Below, in pieces: positions 7,427-15,005 of a stretch of 19,491 nt of DNA. Position 1 is the first letter of the stretch. The number at the start of each line of letters is the position of its first letter. The notes beneath the pieces were generated by a model. The model was not told the DNA's origin, made no database searches, and worked only from the letters and a program-made list of their open reading frames with translations. The translations under genes and the position numbers were made by a program. Source of the stretch: Actinomycetales bacterium (lineage in GTDB: Bacteria > Actinomycetota > Actinomycetes > Propionibacteriales > Nocardioidaceae); contig JAAZCT010000107.1 of the NCBI GenBank assembly GCA_012513165.1, positions 1 to 19,491 of the forward strand, written 5' to 3'.

Positions 7427-7480
7427 AATCTTCTGTGTCCGTTCTTGTCGCCGAGTCTTGACGTTGCCACAGTATGCGCT

Positions 7481-7891
7481 TCAGCGGTCGAGCACGAATG
7501 GTTCGGGCAAAAACAGCGATAACGAGTGCGCACCTTTGGTGGTCAGGATCTGGCAGTCGGGTCCGCCGTTCTCGAACAGCAACTGCAGGCAGCGTCCACA
7601 CGGTGTGAGGAGTTGGCCAGACCCATCGACAACCACGACGGCGACGAGTTTGCCGCCACCGGTTCCGTGCAGTGCCGAAACCAGCCCGCACTCGGCACAC
7701 AGCGTGAGTCCGAGCGACGAGTTCTCCACATTGCACCCGAGCACGACTCGCCCGTCATCGCCGAGGGCTGCCGCGCCGACTTTGAGGTTCGAATACGGCG
7801 CGTAGGCCCGTTCGGAGACTTCTCGTGCGTAGCCGCGCAAGGCGTTCCAGTCGATCTCTTGATCTATCGGGGTAAATCCGAACTCAGTCAT
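7481..7891 (-). CDS. cdd: Cytidine deaminase
   Basis: Deaminates cytidine and deoxycytidine to (deoxy)uridine. The 136-residue protein has the tetrameric-CDA pattern: the nucleoside-binding NVENSS (from 54), the catalytic and zinc motif CAE (Cys65, Glu67) and PCGRC (zinc Cys98 and Cys101). ATG 7891 is chosen because the domain starts a few residues later (DWNALRGYAREVSERAYAPYS); the frame remains open far upstream, but that part has no family similarity. A hexamer GAGAAT (minus strand, 7899-7904) 7 bases before the ATG suggests a leaderless transcript. It fits the nucleoside salvage theme but is separated from add by the lipoprotein gene. Confidence 0.95.
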   Translation of the reverse strand: MTEFGFTPIDQEIDWNALRGYAREVSERAYAPYSNLKVGAAALGDDGRVVLGCNVENSSLGLTLCAECGLVSALHGTGGGKLVAVVVVDGSGQLLTPCGRCLQLLFENGGPDCQILTTKGAHSLSLFLPEPFVLDR

Positions 7892-7898
7892 ATCTATG

Positions 7899-7904
7899 AT
7901 TCTC
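7899..7904 (-). promoter_or_regulatory. Possible -10 of cdd
   Basis: GAGAAT on the minus strand, 7 bases before ATG 7891; keeps A2 and T6 of TANNNT but not T1, so it is weaker than the others in the window. Confidence 0.3.
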
Positions 7905-7985
7905 GCACTAACCGGAGCGCCCTCATATGTCTGATTGGTTTCAACCGCGACCACTGAGAGTCGCGCACGCGCTACCCCCGCCCGA

Positions 7986-7991
7986 TAGACT
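7986..7991 (+). promoter_or_regulatory. -10 element of the usp gene (leaderless start)
   Basis: TAGACT, 6 bases, then ATG at 7998. No convincing -35 is visible upstream. Confidence 0.5.
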
Positions 7992-7997
7992 GAACAC

Positions 7998-8474
7998 ATG
8001 ACTTTTTCTGGGCCTCTTGTGGTGGGACATGACGGATCGAAATTTGCAGACTTCGCACTGGAATGGTCGCTCGAGTGGGCGAAGCGCACCGGGCTAAACA
8101 TCAAGGTTGTGCGCGCGTGGACGATGCGCACCGCTCCGCGCCCGGCCACTCAAGAAATCGGTTTCGTGCCTCCGGCCGCCGACTTCGAAGAAGCCGTGCG
8201 GCTCGCGCTCGCCAACGACATCAGCCCGATCATCGCGAAGTACCCCGAAGTGAACGTCGAAACCACGGCGCTTCGCGGCCAGCCAGCAAACGTTCTGTTG
8301 CAAGCTTCCGAAGGCGCATCATTACTCGCAGTGGGTCCCCGCGGCCTCGGCGGGTTCAAGGGCCTCATGCTCGGATCCGTCAGCGACTACGTCGTCAGCC
8401 AAGCGCCGTGCCCGGTTGTCGTGGTGCGTGACGATCAAGACCCGACCCTGTCAGAGCCAGCCGACAAGATCTGA
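7998..8474 (+). CDS. Universal stress protein, ATP-binding UspA type
   Basis: A single 158-residue Usp domain. It opens with LVVGHDGSKFADFALEWSLEWA, and the nucleotide-binding motif G-2x-G-9x-G-S is complete (Gly113, Gly116, Gly126, Ser127 in VGPRGLGGFKGLMLGS), followed by the PCPVVVVRD end strand. So it should bind ATP, unlike the UspA subgroup that lacks the motif. It is a cytoplasmic stress-linked protein of undefined biochemical role. ATG 7998 is preceded by TAGACT and 6 bases, indicating a leaderless mRNA. It is monocistronic: cdd diverges from it and the amidohydrolase gene converges 27 bases past its stop. Confidence 0.93.
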   Translation: MTFSGPLVVGHDGSKFADFALEWSLEWAKRTGLNIKVVRAWTMRTAPRPATQEIGFVPPAADFEEAVRLALANDISPIIAKYPEVNVETTALRGQPANVLLQASEGASLLAVGPRGLGGFKGLMLGSVSDYVVSQAPCPVVVVRDDQDPTLSEPADKI

Positions 8475-8501
8475 TCGTTTGGCTCTGTTTGAGTTGATCG
8501 T

Positions 8502-9695
8502 TTAGGCGATTGCTGCGTGCGCGAGTACTTTCGCACCGATCGCAATGGCGCGCTCGTCTACGCGGAAGTTGCCTTGGTGCAAGTCGTATTGCGGGCCCTG
8601 TGGAGTGCGGGTGCCTAAGCGACCCATCGCGCCCGGCATCGTCTCGACGTACCAAGCGAAATCTTCGCCCCCCAGACTCTGCGCCGTGGTGGTGAGCCCC
8701 TGCTCGCCGACCGAGTCGGTGATCGCTGTACGCAAGCGCTCCGTCGCAGCAAACTCGTTGACCACGGGAGGCACGCCCCGCGTGTAGGCGACCTCGGCCG
8801 TGATGCCGAACGGTTTGACGATGTCGGCGACGATGCTGCGAATCAGGTGCTCTGCGTCGTGCCAAGCAGAGGCATCCAACATGCGCACGGTTCCGAGCAA
8901 CTCGCCACTGGATGGAATCACGTTCGCTGCGTTTCCGGCCTTCACTTGGCCCCACACAAAACTGACGCCTGAACGCGGATCGCACCGACGCGATAACACC
9001 CCCGGCAATCCGGTAATCAGACTGCCGAGCGCGTAGGTGAGGTCTTCGGTGACGTGCGGACGAGACGTGTGACCGCCGCGACCGCTCAGAATGATTTTGA
9101 CGTGGTCCGATGCGCCCGTGATCGCGCCCTCGCGAATACCGACCTGGCCCACTTCGATCGACGGATCACAGTGCAACGCAAAAATTCGCGATACGCCAGC
9201 GAGCGCGCCATCCGTGAGGAGCCGTAAAGCGCCACCCGGCATGACCTCTTCAGCAGGCTGGAAAATCAATCGCACCCGATGAGGCAAACCGATCTGGCGA
9301 TCGTATTCGGCGAGCGCAGCAGCCGCGCCTATCAGCGCTGACACGTGCACATCGTGACCGCACGCGTGCGCCACTCCCTCGGTTTGCGAGCGCCATGGGT
9401 CTTGAGTCATATCTGGGACTGGAAGTGCATCGAGGTCGGCTCGCAGTGCCACAATCGGGCCGCCGCCCGGACCAAGATCCGCACTCAGCCCAGTAGGTTC
9501 AAACCGACGATGGTCCCAACCGAGCTTGTCTAGCCAGGCGGCCACGACGTCGGTGGTGCGAACCTCGTTCCAAGAAACTTCTGGATGCGCGTGGACATCA
9601 CGACGCAGCTCGATCAGTTCGGGAGTGAACTGATCGACTGTCTGATTGAGGATGTCTGTGGGGCCCATTCGTCCAAGAATATCGTGCCTACTCAC
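8502..9695 (-). CDS. M20D-family amidohydrolase (AmiA/AmiB/HipO-like)
   Basis: A zinc/manganese metallopeptidase-like amidohydrolase of 397 residues that cleaves N-acyl amino acids or similar amides. Visible motifs: RRDVHAHPEVSWNE near residue 31, ALRADLDALPV, ACGHDVHVSALIGAA (metal site), IFQPAEEVMPGGA (catalytic and metal Glu pair), GRGGHTSRPH (dimerisation-domain His) and SLGGEDFAWY near the end. The GTG at 9695 overlaps the MFS stop (GTGA); ATG 9668 is the alternative start and would lose nine residues before any domain. Third gene of a marR-MFS-amidohydrolase run, which suggests a role in detoxifying or processing an acylated compound handled by the exporter (inference). Homologues amiA1/amiB1 sit near deoD in M. 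tuberculosis. Confidence 0.92.
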   Translation of the reverse strand: MSRHDILGRMGPTDILNQTVDQFTPELIELRRDVHAHPEVSWNEVRTTDVVAAWLDKLGWDHRRFEPTGLSADLGPGGGPIVALRADLDALPVPDMTQDPWRSQTEGVAHACGHDVHVSALIGAAAALAEYDRQIGLPHRVRLIFQPAEEVMPGGALRLLTDGALAGVSRIFALHCDPSIEVGQVGIREGAITGASDHVKIILSGRGGHTSRPHVTEDLTYALGSLITGLPGVLSRRCDPRSGVSFVWGQVKAGNAANVIPSSGELLGTVRMLDASAWHDAEHLIRSIVADIVKPFGITAEVAYTRGVPPVVNEFAATERLRTAITDSVGEQGLTTTAQSLGGEDFAWYVETMPGAMGRLGTRTPQGPQYDLHQGNFRVDERAIAIGAKVLAHAAIA

Positions 9696-10999
9696 TTTGC
9701 GGCACGCGTCTCGACTGACGGCTCATCTGACGCCAAGGGTTCGCTTTGCACCAACAGTTCAGCGTGAGCAGCAGCGCGCTTTTCCCAATGGCGCATATAT
9801 AGCCAGTAACTGAAGGTCGCGAGCGTGATGCCGGTGCCGGCCAGCAGCCCGCTGGAGACCAGTGCCTCACGCGGGCCCGCGTGCTCGCCGACCCAGCCGA
9901 TGACGGGCGCGCCCAACGGCACACTGCCCATGAACACCATTAGGTAGATCGACACCACCCGTCCGCGCATTTCGGGCGTCGTGCTCATTTGGATCACCGC
10001 GCTGGCGGTGGTTCCTGCAGTCAAGACGGTGAGACCGACGAGCGGCAACACTACCGCGTACGTGGCGTACGTGGGCATCAGGCCAGACGCGACTTGAACC
10101 ACAGAAAACACAAGACCTGCACCCACGATGTAACGCAAACGTGGAGACTGCCTACGGGCCGCCAGCAGCGCCCCTGCGAGAGAACCGATAGCGAGGATCG
10201 AGCCGAGCACGCCGAACTCTCCTGCGCCTTTACCGAAAACGTCCGTCGCCATGAGCGCGCTCGTGACTTGGAAGTTCATGCCAAAGGCGCCCAGGAAGAA
10301 CACGGTCGCGAGTAGCAAGATCAAGTCCGGGCGGGACTTGACGTATGCCAAGCCCTCGCGGATCGCGTGGTCTCCGAGATTCCCGCGCGGGCTGGGACTC
10401 AGATCGGCAGAATCCATCACCCACAGTGAGAACACCACGAACCCATAGCTGAGCGCATTGAGCAAGATCACCCAACCAGTAGCGTCCACTCCCGAACCGA
10501 GCGCCGCTATCATCAAACCGGCTAGCGCTGGCCCGATCAGTCGACCCGTGTTGAACGAGGCCGAGTTCAGTGCGACTGCGTTGGTGAGGCGGTCTTTATC
10601 GACCATTTCGCTCACGAATGATTGTCTGGCGGGCGCTTCGAATGCCCTCGCAATGCCAAACACGAATGCGAGTGTCAGCACGTGCCACACCTGAACTCGA
10701 TCGGTCACGGCCAAAACCCCGAGGAAGCCAGCCGGGACGGCCATACCGACTTGCATCCACGCAAGCAGTTTTCGCTTAGGCAACCTATCTGCCACGACGC
10801 CTGCGATCGGCGAAAACAATAGCGATGGCAACAGTTGCAGACCCAACACGAGACCGAGCAGTGCGCCACTGCCGGTAAGTTCGAGCACCAGCCACGCTTG
10901 GGCCGTGGTTTGCAACCAGGTGCCGATGTTCGACACCAGCGAGCCGCTGGCGTAAATCCGGTAGTTGCGGACGGACAGGCTGCTGAAAGTGGGGCTCAT
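9692..10999 (-). CDS. MFS transporter, EntS/MFS_3-like exporter
   Basis: A 435-residue integral membrane protein with about 12 hydrophobic helices. The start SLSVRNYRIYASGSLVSNIGTWLQTTAQAWLVL and the loop GVVADRLPKRKLL (motif A, between helices 2 and 3) are those of the enterobactin-exporter-like MFS branch, which includes drug and siderophore exporters. Substrate is unknown. The ATG at 10999 overlaps the marR stop (ATGA) and follows a GAGG, so it is coupled to marR; its own stop overlaps the amidohydrolase start. Control by the marR product is very likely. The C-terminal ~25 residues are hydrophilic. Confidence 0.9.
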   Translation of the reverse strand: MSPTFSSLSVRNYRIYASGSLVSNIGTWLQTTAQAWLVLELTGSGALLGLVLGLQLLPSLLFSPIAGVVADRLPKRKLLAWMQVGMAVPAGFLGVLAVTDRVQVWHVLTLAFVFGIARAFEAPARQSFVSEMVDKDRLTNAVALNSASFNTGRLIGPALAGLMIAALGSGVDATGWVILLNALSYGFVVFSLWVMDSADLSPSPRGNLGDHAIREGLAYVKSRPDLILLLATVFFLGAFGMNFQVTSALMATDVFGKGAGEFGVLGSILAIGSLAGALLAARRQSPRLRYIVGAGLVFSVVQVASGLMPTYATYAVVLPLVGLTVLTAGTTASAVIQMSTTPEMRGRVVSIYLMVFMGSVPLGAPVIGWVGEHAGPREALVSSGLLAGTGITLATFSYWLYMRHWEKRAAAHAELLVQSEPLASDEPSVETRAAK

Positions 11000-11412
11000 T
11001 CCTCGTCTTCTAACAAGTTTTCAAAAATGGTGATGGTTGCACGCAAATGCGTGCGCTGCTCAGTGGTGAGGCATTTGAGGCGTTCATCGAGCCAGGCGTC
11101 GCGCCGTTGGCGTTCATCCGCGAGTGCTTCTTGGCCACGTTCCGATATCTCGATCTGTACTTGGCGGCCGTCATGCGGATGAGGAACGCGCACGATATAT
11201 CCAGCTTCTTCAAGGCAGTTGAGCGTGCGCGTCATCGCCGGGCCAGAGATCTTTTCTACTGCCGCCAACTGACTGGGGCTGGGTTGCTTGAGACTCAGGA
11301 TCGAACCCATCACAGACAGTTGACCCGCGCTGAGTTCAGATTGCCGCTCTTGGCGCAACCGACGATTCAAGCGGGCAATGGTTTGCGCGAGTCGGCGTGA
11401 GTCAGTGGGCAT
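10996..11412 (-). CDS. MarR-family transcriptional regulator
   Basis: A 138-residue winged-helix repressor. The core matches MarR: SAGQLSVMGSILSLKQPSPSQLAAVEKISGPAMTRTLNCLEEAGYIVRVPHPHDGRQVQIEISERGQEAL, with the DGR-x-V wing. I choose ATG 11412 rather than ATG 11430: TATGCT (minus strand, 11419-11424) lies 6 bases before it, with TTTACT 17 bases further up as -35, and the extra six residues of the longer form would be encoded by the promoter itself. The 13-base palindrome inside the spacer is the probable operator for autorepression. First gene of the run with the MFS exporter and amidohydrolase. Confidence 0.92.
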   Translation of the reverse strand: MPTDSRRLAQTIARLNRRLRQERQSELSAGQLSVMGSILSLKQPSPSQLAAVEKISGPAMTRTLNCLEEAGYIVRVPHPHDGRQVQIEISERGQEALADERQRRDAWLDERLKCLTTEQRTHLRATITIFENLLEDEE

Positions 11413-11418
11413 ATACTT

Positions 11419-11447
11419 AGCATAGGTCATTAACCTTGTTAAGTAAA
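11419..11447 (-). promoter_or_regulatory. Promoter of marR-MFS-amidohydrolase run
   Basis: Minus strand: -35 TTTACT (11442-11447), spacer of 17 bases, -10 TATGCT (11419-11424), then 6 bases and the ATG at 11412. It is the most complete sigma-70-type promoter in the window and predicts a leaderless mRNA. Confidence 0.6.
11430..11442. promoter_or_regulatory. Palindromic operator, probably for MarR
   Basis: TTAAC-CTT-GTTAA is a perfect 5-3-5 inverted repeat occupying the spacer between the -35 and -10 of the marR promoter. Such a position is classic for MarR autorepression. Confidence 0.6.
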
Positions 11448-11464
11448 ACCAATGCGGCGCGAAT

Positions 11465-11501
11465 CACAAACGCCCCGGCCGAAAGGCGCGGGGCGTTTGT
11501 G
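11465..11501 (-). terminator. Terminator of sdhCAB
   Basis: CACAAACGCCCC (11465-11476) pairs perfectly with GGGGCGTTTGTG (11490-11501); inside, GCC-GAAA-GGC gives a stable tetraloop. The long GC-rich stem lies 17 bases after the sdhB stop on the minus strand and upstream of the marR promoter, insulating the two. The T-rich part is within the stem rather than a free U-run. Confidence 0.8.
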
Positions 11502-11518
11502 TACGAACTAGATGAGGA

Positions 11519-12259
11519 TCAGGAGCGAGCGATCGCGCCCATCAAATCGCGGTTCAGGCGGCTGATGACGTCCAGCGGGATGCCCTTGGGGCAGGCAGCC
11601 GTGCATTCGCCGATGTTGGTGCAGCCGCCGAAGCCCTCGGCGTCCATCTGCTCCACCATGCCGAGCACACGCGAATCGCGTTCTGCTTGACCCTGCGGCA
11701 AGAGACCCAAGTGGGTGATCTTCGCAGCGGTGAACAACATGGCCGAGCCGTTCGGACACGCGGCTACACACGCGCCACATCCAATGCAGGTTGCTGCTTC
11801 GAATGCGTGATCGGCATCGTGCTTCGGAACCGGCAGGTTGTTGGCTTCTGGAGCCGAACCCGTCGGCGCGCTGATGTAGCCACCGGACTGGATGATGCGG
11901 TCAAACGCGCCACGGTCAACGACGAGGTCCTTGATCACGGGGAAGGCGGCAGCCTTCCATGGCTCAACATCGATGACATCGCCATCGTTGAAGGTGCGCA
12001 TGTGCAACTGGCAGGTGGTGGTGTTTTCTGGGCCGTGTGGCTCGCCGTTGATGACGACGCCACACATACCGCAGATGCCTTCGCGGCAATCGGAGTCGAT
12101 CGAGACCGGGTCTTCACCCTCGAGCGTCAAACGCTCGTTGAGAACATCGATCATCTCGAGGAAGGACATGTGCTCGCTGACATTGTCCAACTCGTAAGGA
12201 ACCAATTTGCCCTTGCTGTCGGCGTTCTTCTGACGCCAGATACGGACGGTGATTTTCAC
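11519..12259 (-). CDS. sdhB: Succinate dehydrogenase iron-sulfur subunit
   Basis: Electron-transfer subunit of complex II on the cytoplasmic face of the membrane, 246 residues. Cluster ligands are all present: [2Fe-2S] Cys58, Cys63, Cys66 and Cys83; [12 protein letters not shown] (Cys158, 161, 164, 168) and [16 protein letters not shown] (Cys213, 219, 223) for the [4Fe-4S] and [3Fe-4S] clusters. The start is GTG 12259: AGGAG lies 6 bases upstream inside the end of sdhA, and the GTG overlaps the sdhA stop (GTGA). The frame is open further upstream, but that part is out of family. Last gene of sdhCAB, followed by a strong hairpin. Confidence 0.96.
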   Translation of the reverse strand: MKITVRIWRQKNADSKGKLVPYELDNVSEHMSFLEMIDVLNERLTLEGEDPVSIDSDCREGICGMCGVVINGEPHGPENTTTCQLHMRTFNDGDVIDVEPWKAAAFPVIKDLVVDRGAFDRIIQSGGYISAPTGSAPEANNLPVPKHDADHAFEAATCIGCGACVAACPNGSAMLFTAAKITHLGLLPQGQAERDSRVLGMVEQMDAEGFGGCTNIGECTAACPKGIPLDVISRLNRDLMGAIARS

Positions 12260-14193
12260 TTGTAGCTCCTGGCCTTCATCTCGATGAATTCGTATTCCAA
12301 ATGTTCCTTGTGCAGGACTGGTGTGTCGCCGCCGAACTCCCAAGCCGAGACGTATGCGAACTGGTCGTCGTGACGCATCGCTTCGCCCTCTTCGGTCTGG
12401 CTCTCGGCGCGGAAGTGTCCGCCACACGATTCGGCGCGGTTGAGCGCGTCGATGCACATAAGTTCGCCGAGTTCGAAGAAGTCCGCCACGCGGCCGGCAC
12501 GTTCGAGCGTCTGGTTGAACTCGCCAGCGGTGCCGGGGATCTTCACATTGGACCAGAACTCAGCTTTGAGTTCGCGGATCAAGCCGATGGCCTTTGTGAG
12601 GCCCTCTTCCGTGCGCTCCATGCCGCAGTACTCCCACATGATGTTGCCGAGTTCCTTGTGGAAGGAATCGACCGTGCGGTTGCCTTGAATTGACATGAGC
12701 TTCTCGACGCGATCTTCCACAGCCTTGCGGGCTTCGACCACGGCTTCGTGATCGTCAGGAACCGGCTCGAATGGCGAATCTGCGAGGTAGTTGGCGATGG
12801 TGTTCGGCAAGACGAAGTAGCCGTCAGCCAGACCCTGCATGAGTGCCGAAGCGCCCAAACGGTTCGCGCCCTGATCCGAGAAGTTCGCTTCGCCGGTGAC
12901 GAACAAACCTTTCAGGTTGCTCTGCAGGTCGTAGTCAACCCAGAGTCCGCCCATCGTGTAGTGAACGGCGGGGTAGATGCGCATGGGCTCGGAGTACGGA
13001 TCTTCGCCCGTGATCTGTGCGTACATGTCGAAGAGGTTGCCGTACTTGGCTTCCACTGCATCGCGACCCAAACGCTCGATCGCCGAAGCGAAGTCGAGGT
13101 AAACGCCGAGTCCGCCAGGACCAACGCCTTTGCCGTCGTCGCACTGGTACTTCGCAGCGCGTGAAGCGATATCGCGTGGCACCAGGTTGCCGAACGAGGG
13201 GTAGATGCGTTCGAGGTAGTAGTCGCGCTCGTCCTCGGGGATGTCCGAAGGGTGACGAGTATCGCCGCCCACTTTTGGAACCCAGATGCGGCCGTCGTTA
13301 CGCAGCGACTCGCTCATCAACGTCAACTTCGACTGGTAGTCGCCCGAGACGGGGATGCAGGTCGGGTGGATCTGCGTGTAGCAGGGGTTACCGAAGTAGG
13401 CACCCCTGCGGTGTGCGCGCCAGCCGGCGGTCACGTTGCAGCCCATTGCGTTGGTCGACAGGAAATAGACGTTGCCGTAACCACCGGTTGCCAACACCAC
13501 AGCGTCAGCCGTGTGCGTTTCGATTTCGCCGGTGACCATGTCCCGGACGACGACACCGCGAGCGCGGCCGTCAACCATGATCAGGTCGAGCATTTCGTGG
13601 CGGGTGTTGTCTTCGACCGTGCCGGCAGCCACTTGGCGTTCGAACGCCTGGTAGGCACCGATCAGCAACTGCTGACCCGTCTGGCCGCGAGCGTAGAACG
13701 TACGTGATACCTGAACGCCACCGAAGGAACGGTTGTCCAGCAGACCGCCGTATTCACGAGCGAACGGGACACCCTGCGCGACGCACTGGTCGATGATATT
13801 CACTGAAACCTGAGCGAGGCGGTACGAGTTCGATTCGCGCGAACGGAAGTCGCCACCCTTGACGGTGTCGTAGAACAAGCGGTAGATGCTGTCGCCATCG
13901 TTGCGGTAGTTCTTCGCCGCGTTGATGCCGCCCTGTGCCGCGATCGAGTGCGCCCGGCGCGGGCTGTCTTGGTAGCAGAAGCTGGTCACTTGGTAACCGG
14001 CTTCACCGAGCGTGGCTGCAGCCGAAGCGCCGGCCAAACCTGTGCCGACGATGATGACCTTGATCTTGCGGCGGTTAGCCGGGTTGACCAACTTCAAGTT
14101 GAACTTGTGCAGGTCCCAGCGCTGTTCGATGGGTCCGCCGGGTGCAGCGGTATCGGCGATGTCGTCGCCGAGCGTGAAGAAATCTGTAGTCAT
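12256..14193 (-). CDS. sdhA: Succinate dehydrogenase flavoprotein subunit
   Basis: Catalytic subunit that oxidises succinate to fumarate, 645 residues, the long type-B form. Seen in order: FAD-binding [13 protein letters not shown] (from 47), [14 protein letters not shown] with the His82 that should carry covalent [36 protein letters not shown] with an active-site-region His, [12 protein letters not shown], and [25 protein letters not shown], with the C-terminal helical domain after about 500. The ATG at 14193 has GAAGGG 8 bases upstream, overlapping the end of sdhC. It is one of the few genes here with a good ribosome site, as expected for an internal operon gene. Confidence 0.97.
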   Translation of the reverse strand: MTTDFFTLGDDIADTAAPGGPIEQRWDLHKFNLKLVNPANRRKIKVIIVGTGLAGASAAATLGEAGYQVTSFCYQDSPRRAHSIAAQGGINAAKNYRNDGDSIYRLFYDTVKGGDFRSRESNSYRLAQVSVNIIDQCVAQGVPFAREYGGLLDNRSFGGVQVSRTFYARGQTGQQLLIGAYQAFERQVAAGTVEDNTRHEMLDLIMVDGRARGVVVRDMVTGEIETHTADAVVLATGGYGNVYFLSTNAMGCNVTAGWRAHRRGAYFGNPCYTQIHPTCIPVSGDYQSKLTLMSESLRNDGRIWVPKVGGDTRHPSDIPEDERDYYLERIYPSFGNLVPRDIASRAAKYQCDDGKGVGPGGLGVYLDFASAIERLGRDAVEAKYGNLFDMYAQITGEDPYSEPMRIYPAVHYTMGGLWVDYDLQSNLKGLFVTGEANFSDQGANRLGASALMQGLADGYFVLPNTIANYLADSPFEPVPDDHEAVVEARKAVEDRVEKLMSIQGNRTVDSFHKELGNIMWEYCGMERTEEGLTKAIGLIRELKAEFWSNVKIPGTAGEFNQTLERAGRVADFFELGELMCIDALNRAESCGGHFRAESQTEEGEAMRHDDQFAYVSAWEFGGDTPVLHKEHLEYEFIEMKARSYK

Positions 14194-14207
14194 GTTCTAA
14201 ACCCTTC

Positions 14208-14924
14208 TCAGCCGGTAAGCCCGAGCAGAATTGCCCACGGTGGGAGCAAGAAACCGATAGTGATTGCACCAGCGATGATCCACGCGAGTGGCGTCAACTT
14301 CGAGGCCTTGCGGGTGCTCGAGCGGTTCGCGCCCAGCGTGGTCAGTGCGCTCCAGATGCCGTGCCACAGGTGGAAACCGACAGCGAGCAGCGCGATGGTG
14401 TACCAAACGGTGACCCACCAGATTTCGAAGCCGTTGACGACTCGCTGGTAGGGGCTGTCTGAGGCTCCACCCGGCGCGATGATGTTCGCGGTGAGGTGCA
14501 ACAGGTGGTAAACGATGAACACCAGGATGATGACGCCGCCCCACCGCATGGTGAAGCTGGCGTAGCTGCGCTGGATTCCGGTACGGCCCTTGTTGCTGTG
14601 GTAGCGCTTTCCACCTTGCGCACCCGAGGCGCGCTTGTTGCGAGCCCAGAGGCGGGTCGCAGCGTGGAAGTGCACGACGATCGCGAGCAAAAGAGCTACG
14701 CGAACGATCCAGAGCAAACCGTTTTCCGGAAGCATCGGCTCTCCGAAGACGCGCAAATGGTGCGCGTATTCATCGAATGCTGCTTTCCCTGAGAAAACTT
14801 TGAGGTTGCCGTACATGTGCAAAAGCAGGTATCCGACCATAACCAGACCGGAGACCGCCATGGAGATTTTGAGGGCGACTGTCGACTTTTGGGCAGGTCG
14901 ACGCGCATATTTCGTAGTGGCCAC
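14208..14924 (-). CDS. sdhC: Succinate dehydrogenase cytochrome b subunit, single-subunit type B
   Basis: Membrane anchor of complex II, 238 residues with five hydrophobic helices (about 20-40, 70-93, 128-149, 170-195, 213-235). Histidines placed in the helices (His36, His85, His140 or His143, His185) fit the four axial ligands of a di-heme type-B cytochrome b as in Bacillus, Wolinella and Corynebacterium. No sdhD is present, which agrees with type B. Start is GTG 14924: TAGCCT (minus strand, 14931-14936) ends 6 bases before it, so the operon mRNA is probably leaderless. A LysR gene diverges 81 bases away with two dyads in the gap. Confidence 0.94.
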   Translation of the reverse strand: MATTKYARRPAQKSTVALKISMAVSGLVMVGYLLLHMYGNLKVFSGKAAFDEYAHHLRVFGEPMLPENGLLWIVRVALLLAIVVHFHAATRLWARNKRASGAQGGKRYHSNKGRTGIQRSYASFTMRWGGVIILVFIVYHLLHLTANIIAPGGASDSPYQRVVNGFEIWWVTVWYTIALLAVGFHLWHGIWSALTTLGANRSSTRKASKLTPLAWIIAGAITIGFLLPPWAILLGLTG

Positions 14925-14930
14925 GAGATC

Positions 14931-14936
14931 AGGCTA
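14931..14936 (-). promoter_or_regulatory. -10 element of sdhCAB (leaderless start)
   Basis: TAGCCT on the minus strand, then 6 bases, then GTG 14924. The -35 region falls at about 14954-14960 and is poor (TTAGCC/TAGCCA), which fits an activated promoter. Confidence 0.5.
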
Positions 14937-14956
14937 GAACGGTTTCGCGATTCTGG

Positions 14957-14971
14957 CTAAGTCTAAGTTAG
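14957..14971. promoter_or_regulatory. LysR-type box 1 (T-N11-A), on the sdhC -35 region
   Basis: CTAA-GTCTAAG-TTAG is a perfect 4-7-4 dyad with the T-N11-A core typical of LysR-family sites. It overlaps the expected -35 of sdhC and lies 25 bases, centre to centre, from box 2. Confidence 0.55.
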
Positions 14972-14980
14972 GCAATGTTT

Positions 14981-14997
14981 CATAGACGATGGCTATG
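14981..14997. promoter_or_regulatory. LysR-type box 2 (T-N11-A), on the lysR -10
   Basis: CATAG-ACGATGG-CTATG is a perfect 5-7-5 dyad containing T-N11-A. It covers part of the -10 of the LysR gene (14994-14999), the normal place for autorepression. Confidence 0.6.
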
Positions 14998-14999
14998 AT
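14994..14999 (+). promoter_or_regulatory. -10 element of the LysR gene (leaderless start)
   Basis: TATGAT, close to the TATAAT ideal, then 6 bases and GTG at 15006. Confidence 0.55.
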
Positions 15000-15005
15000 G
15001 GTGCG

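Noticed and set aside
7892..8149. Longer N-terminus for cytidine deaminase
   Set aside because: It would run through the divergent usp promoter and into usp, and the extra 86 residues lack any similarity to the family.
8472..8503. Repeated TGATCGTTT between usp and the amidohydrolase gene
   Set aside because: Only 9 bases, two copies, one across each stop codon; too short to be called a functional repeat.
12260..12457. Longer N-terminus for sdhB
   Set aside because: The upstream part is Arg-rich shadow of sdhA; GTG 12259 has AGGAG 6 bases before it and starts exactly where the family does.
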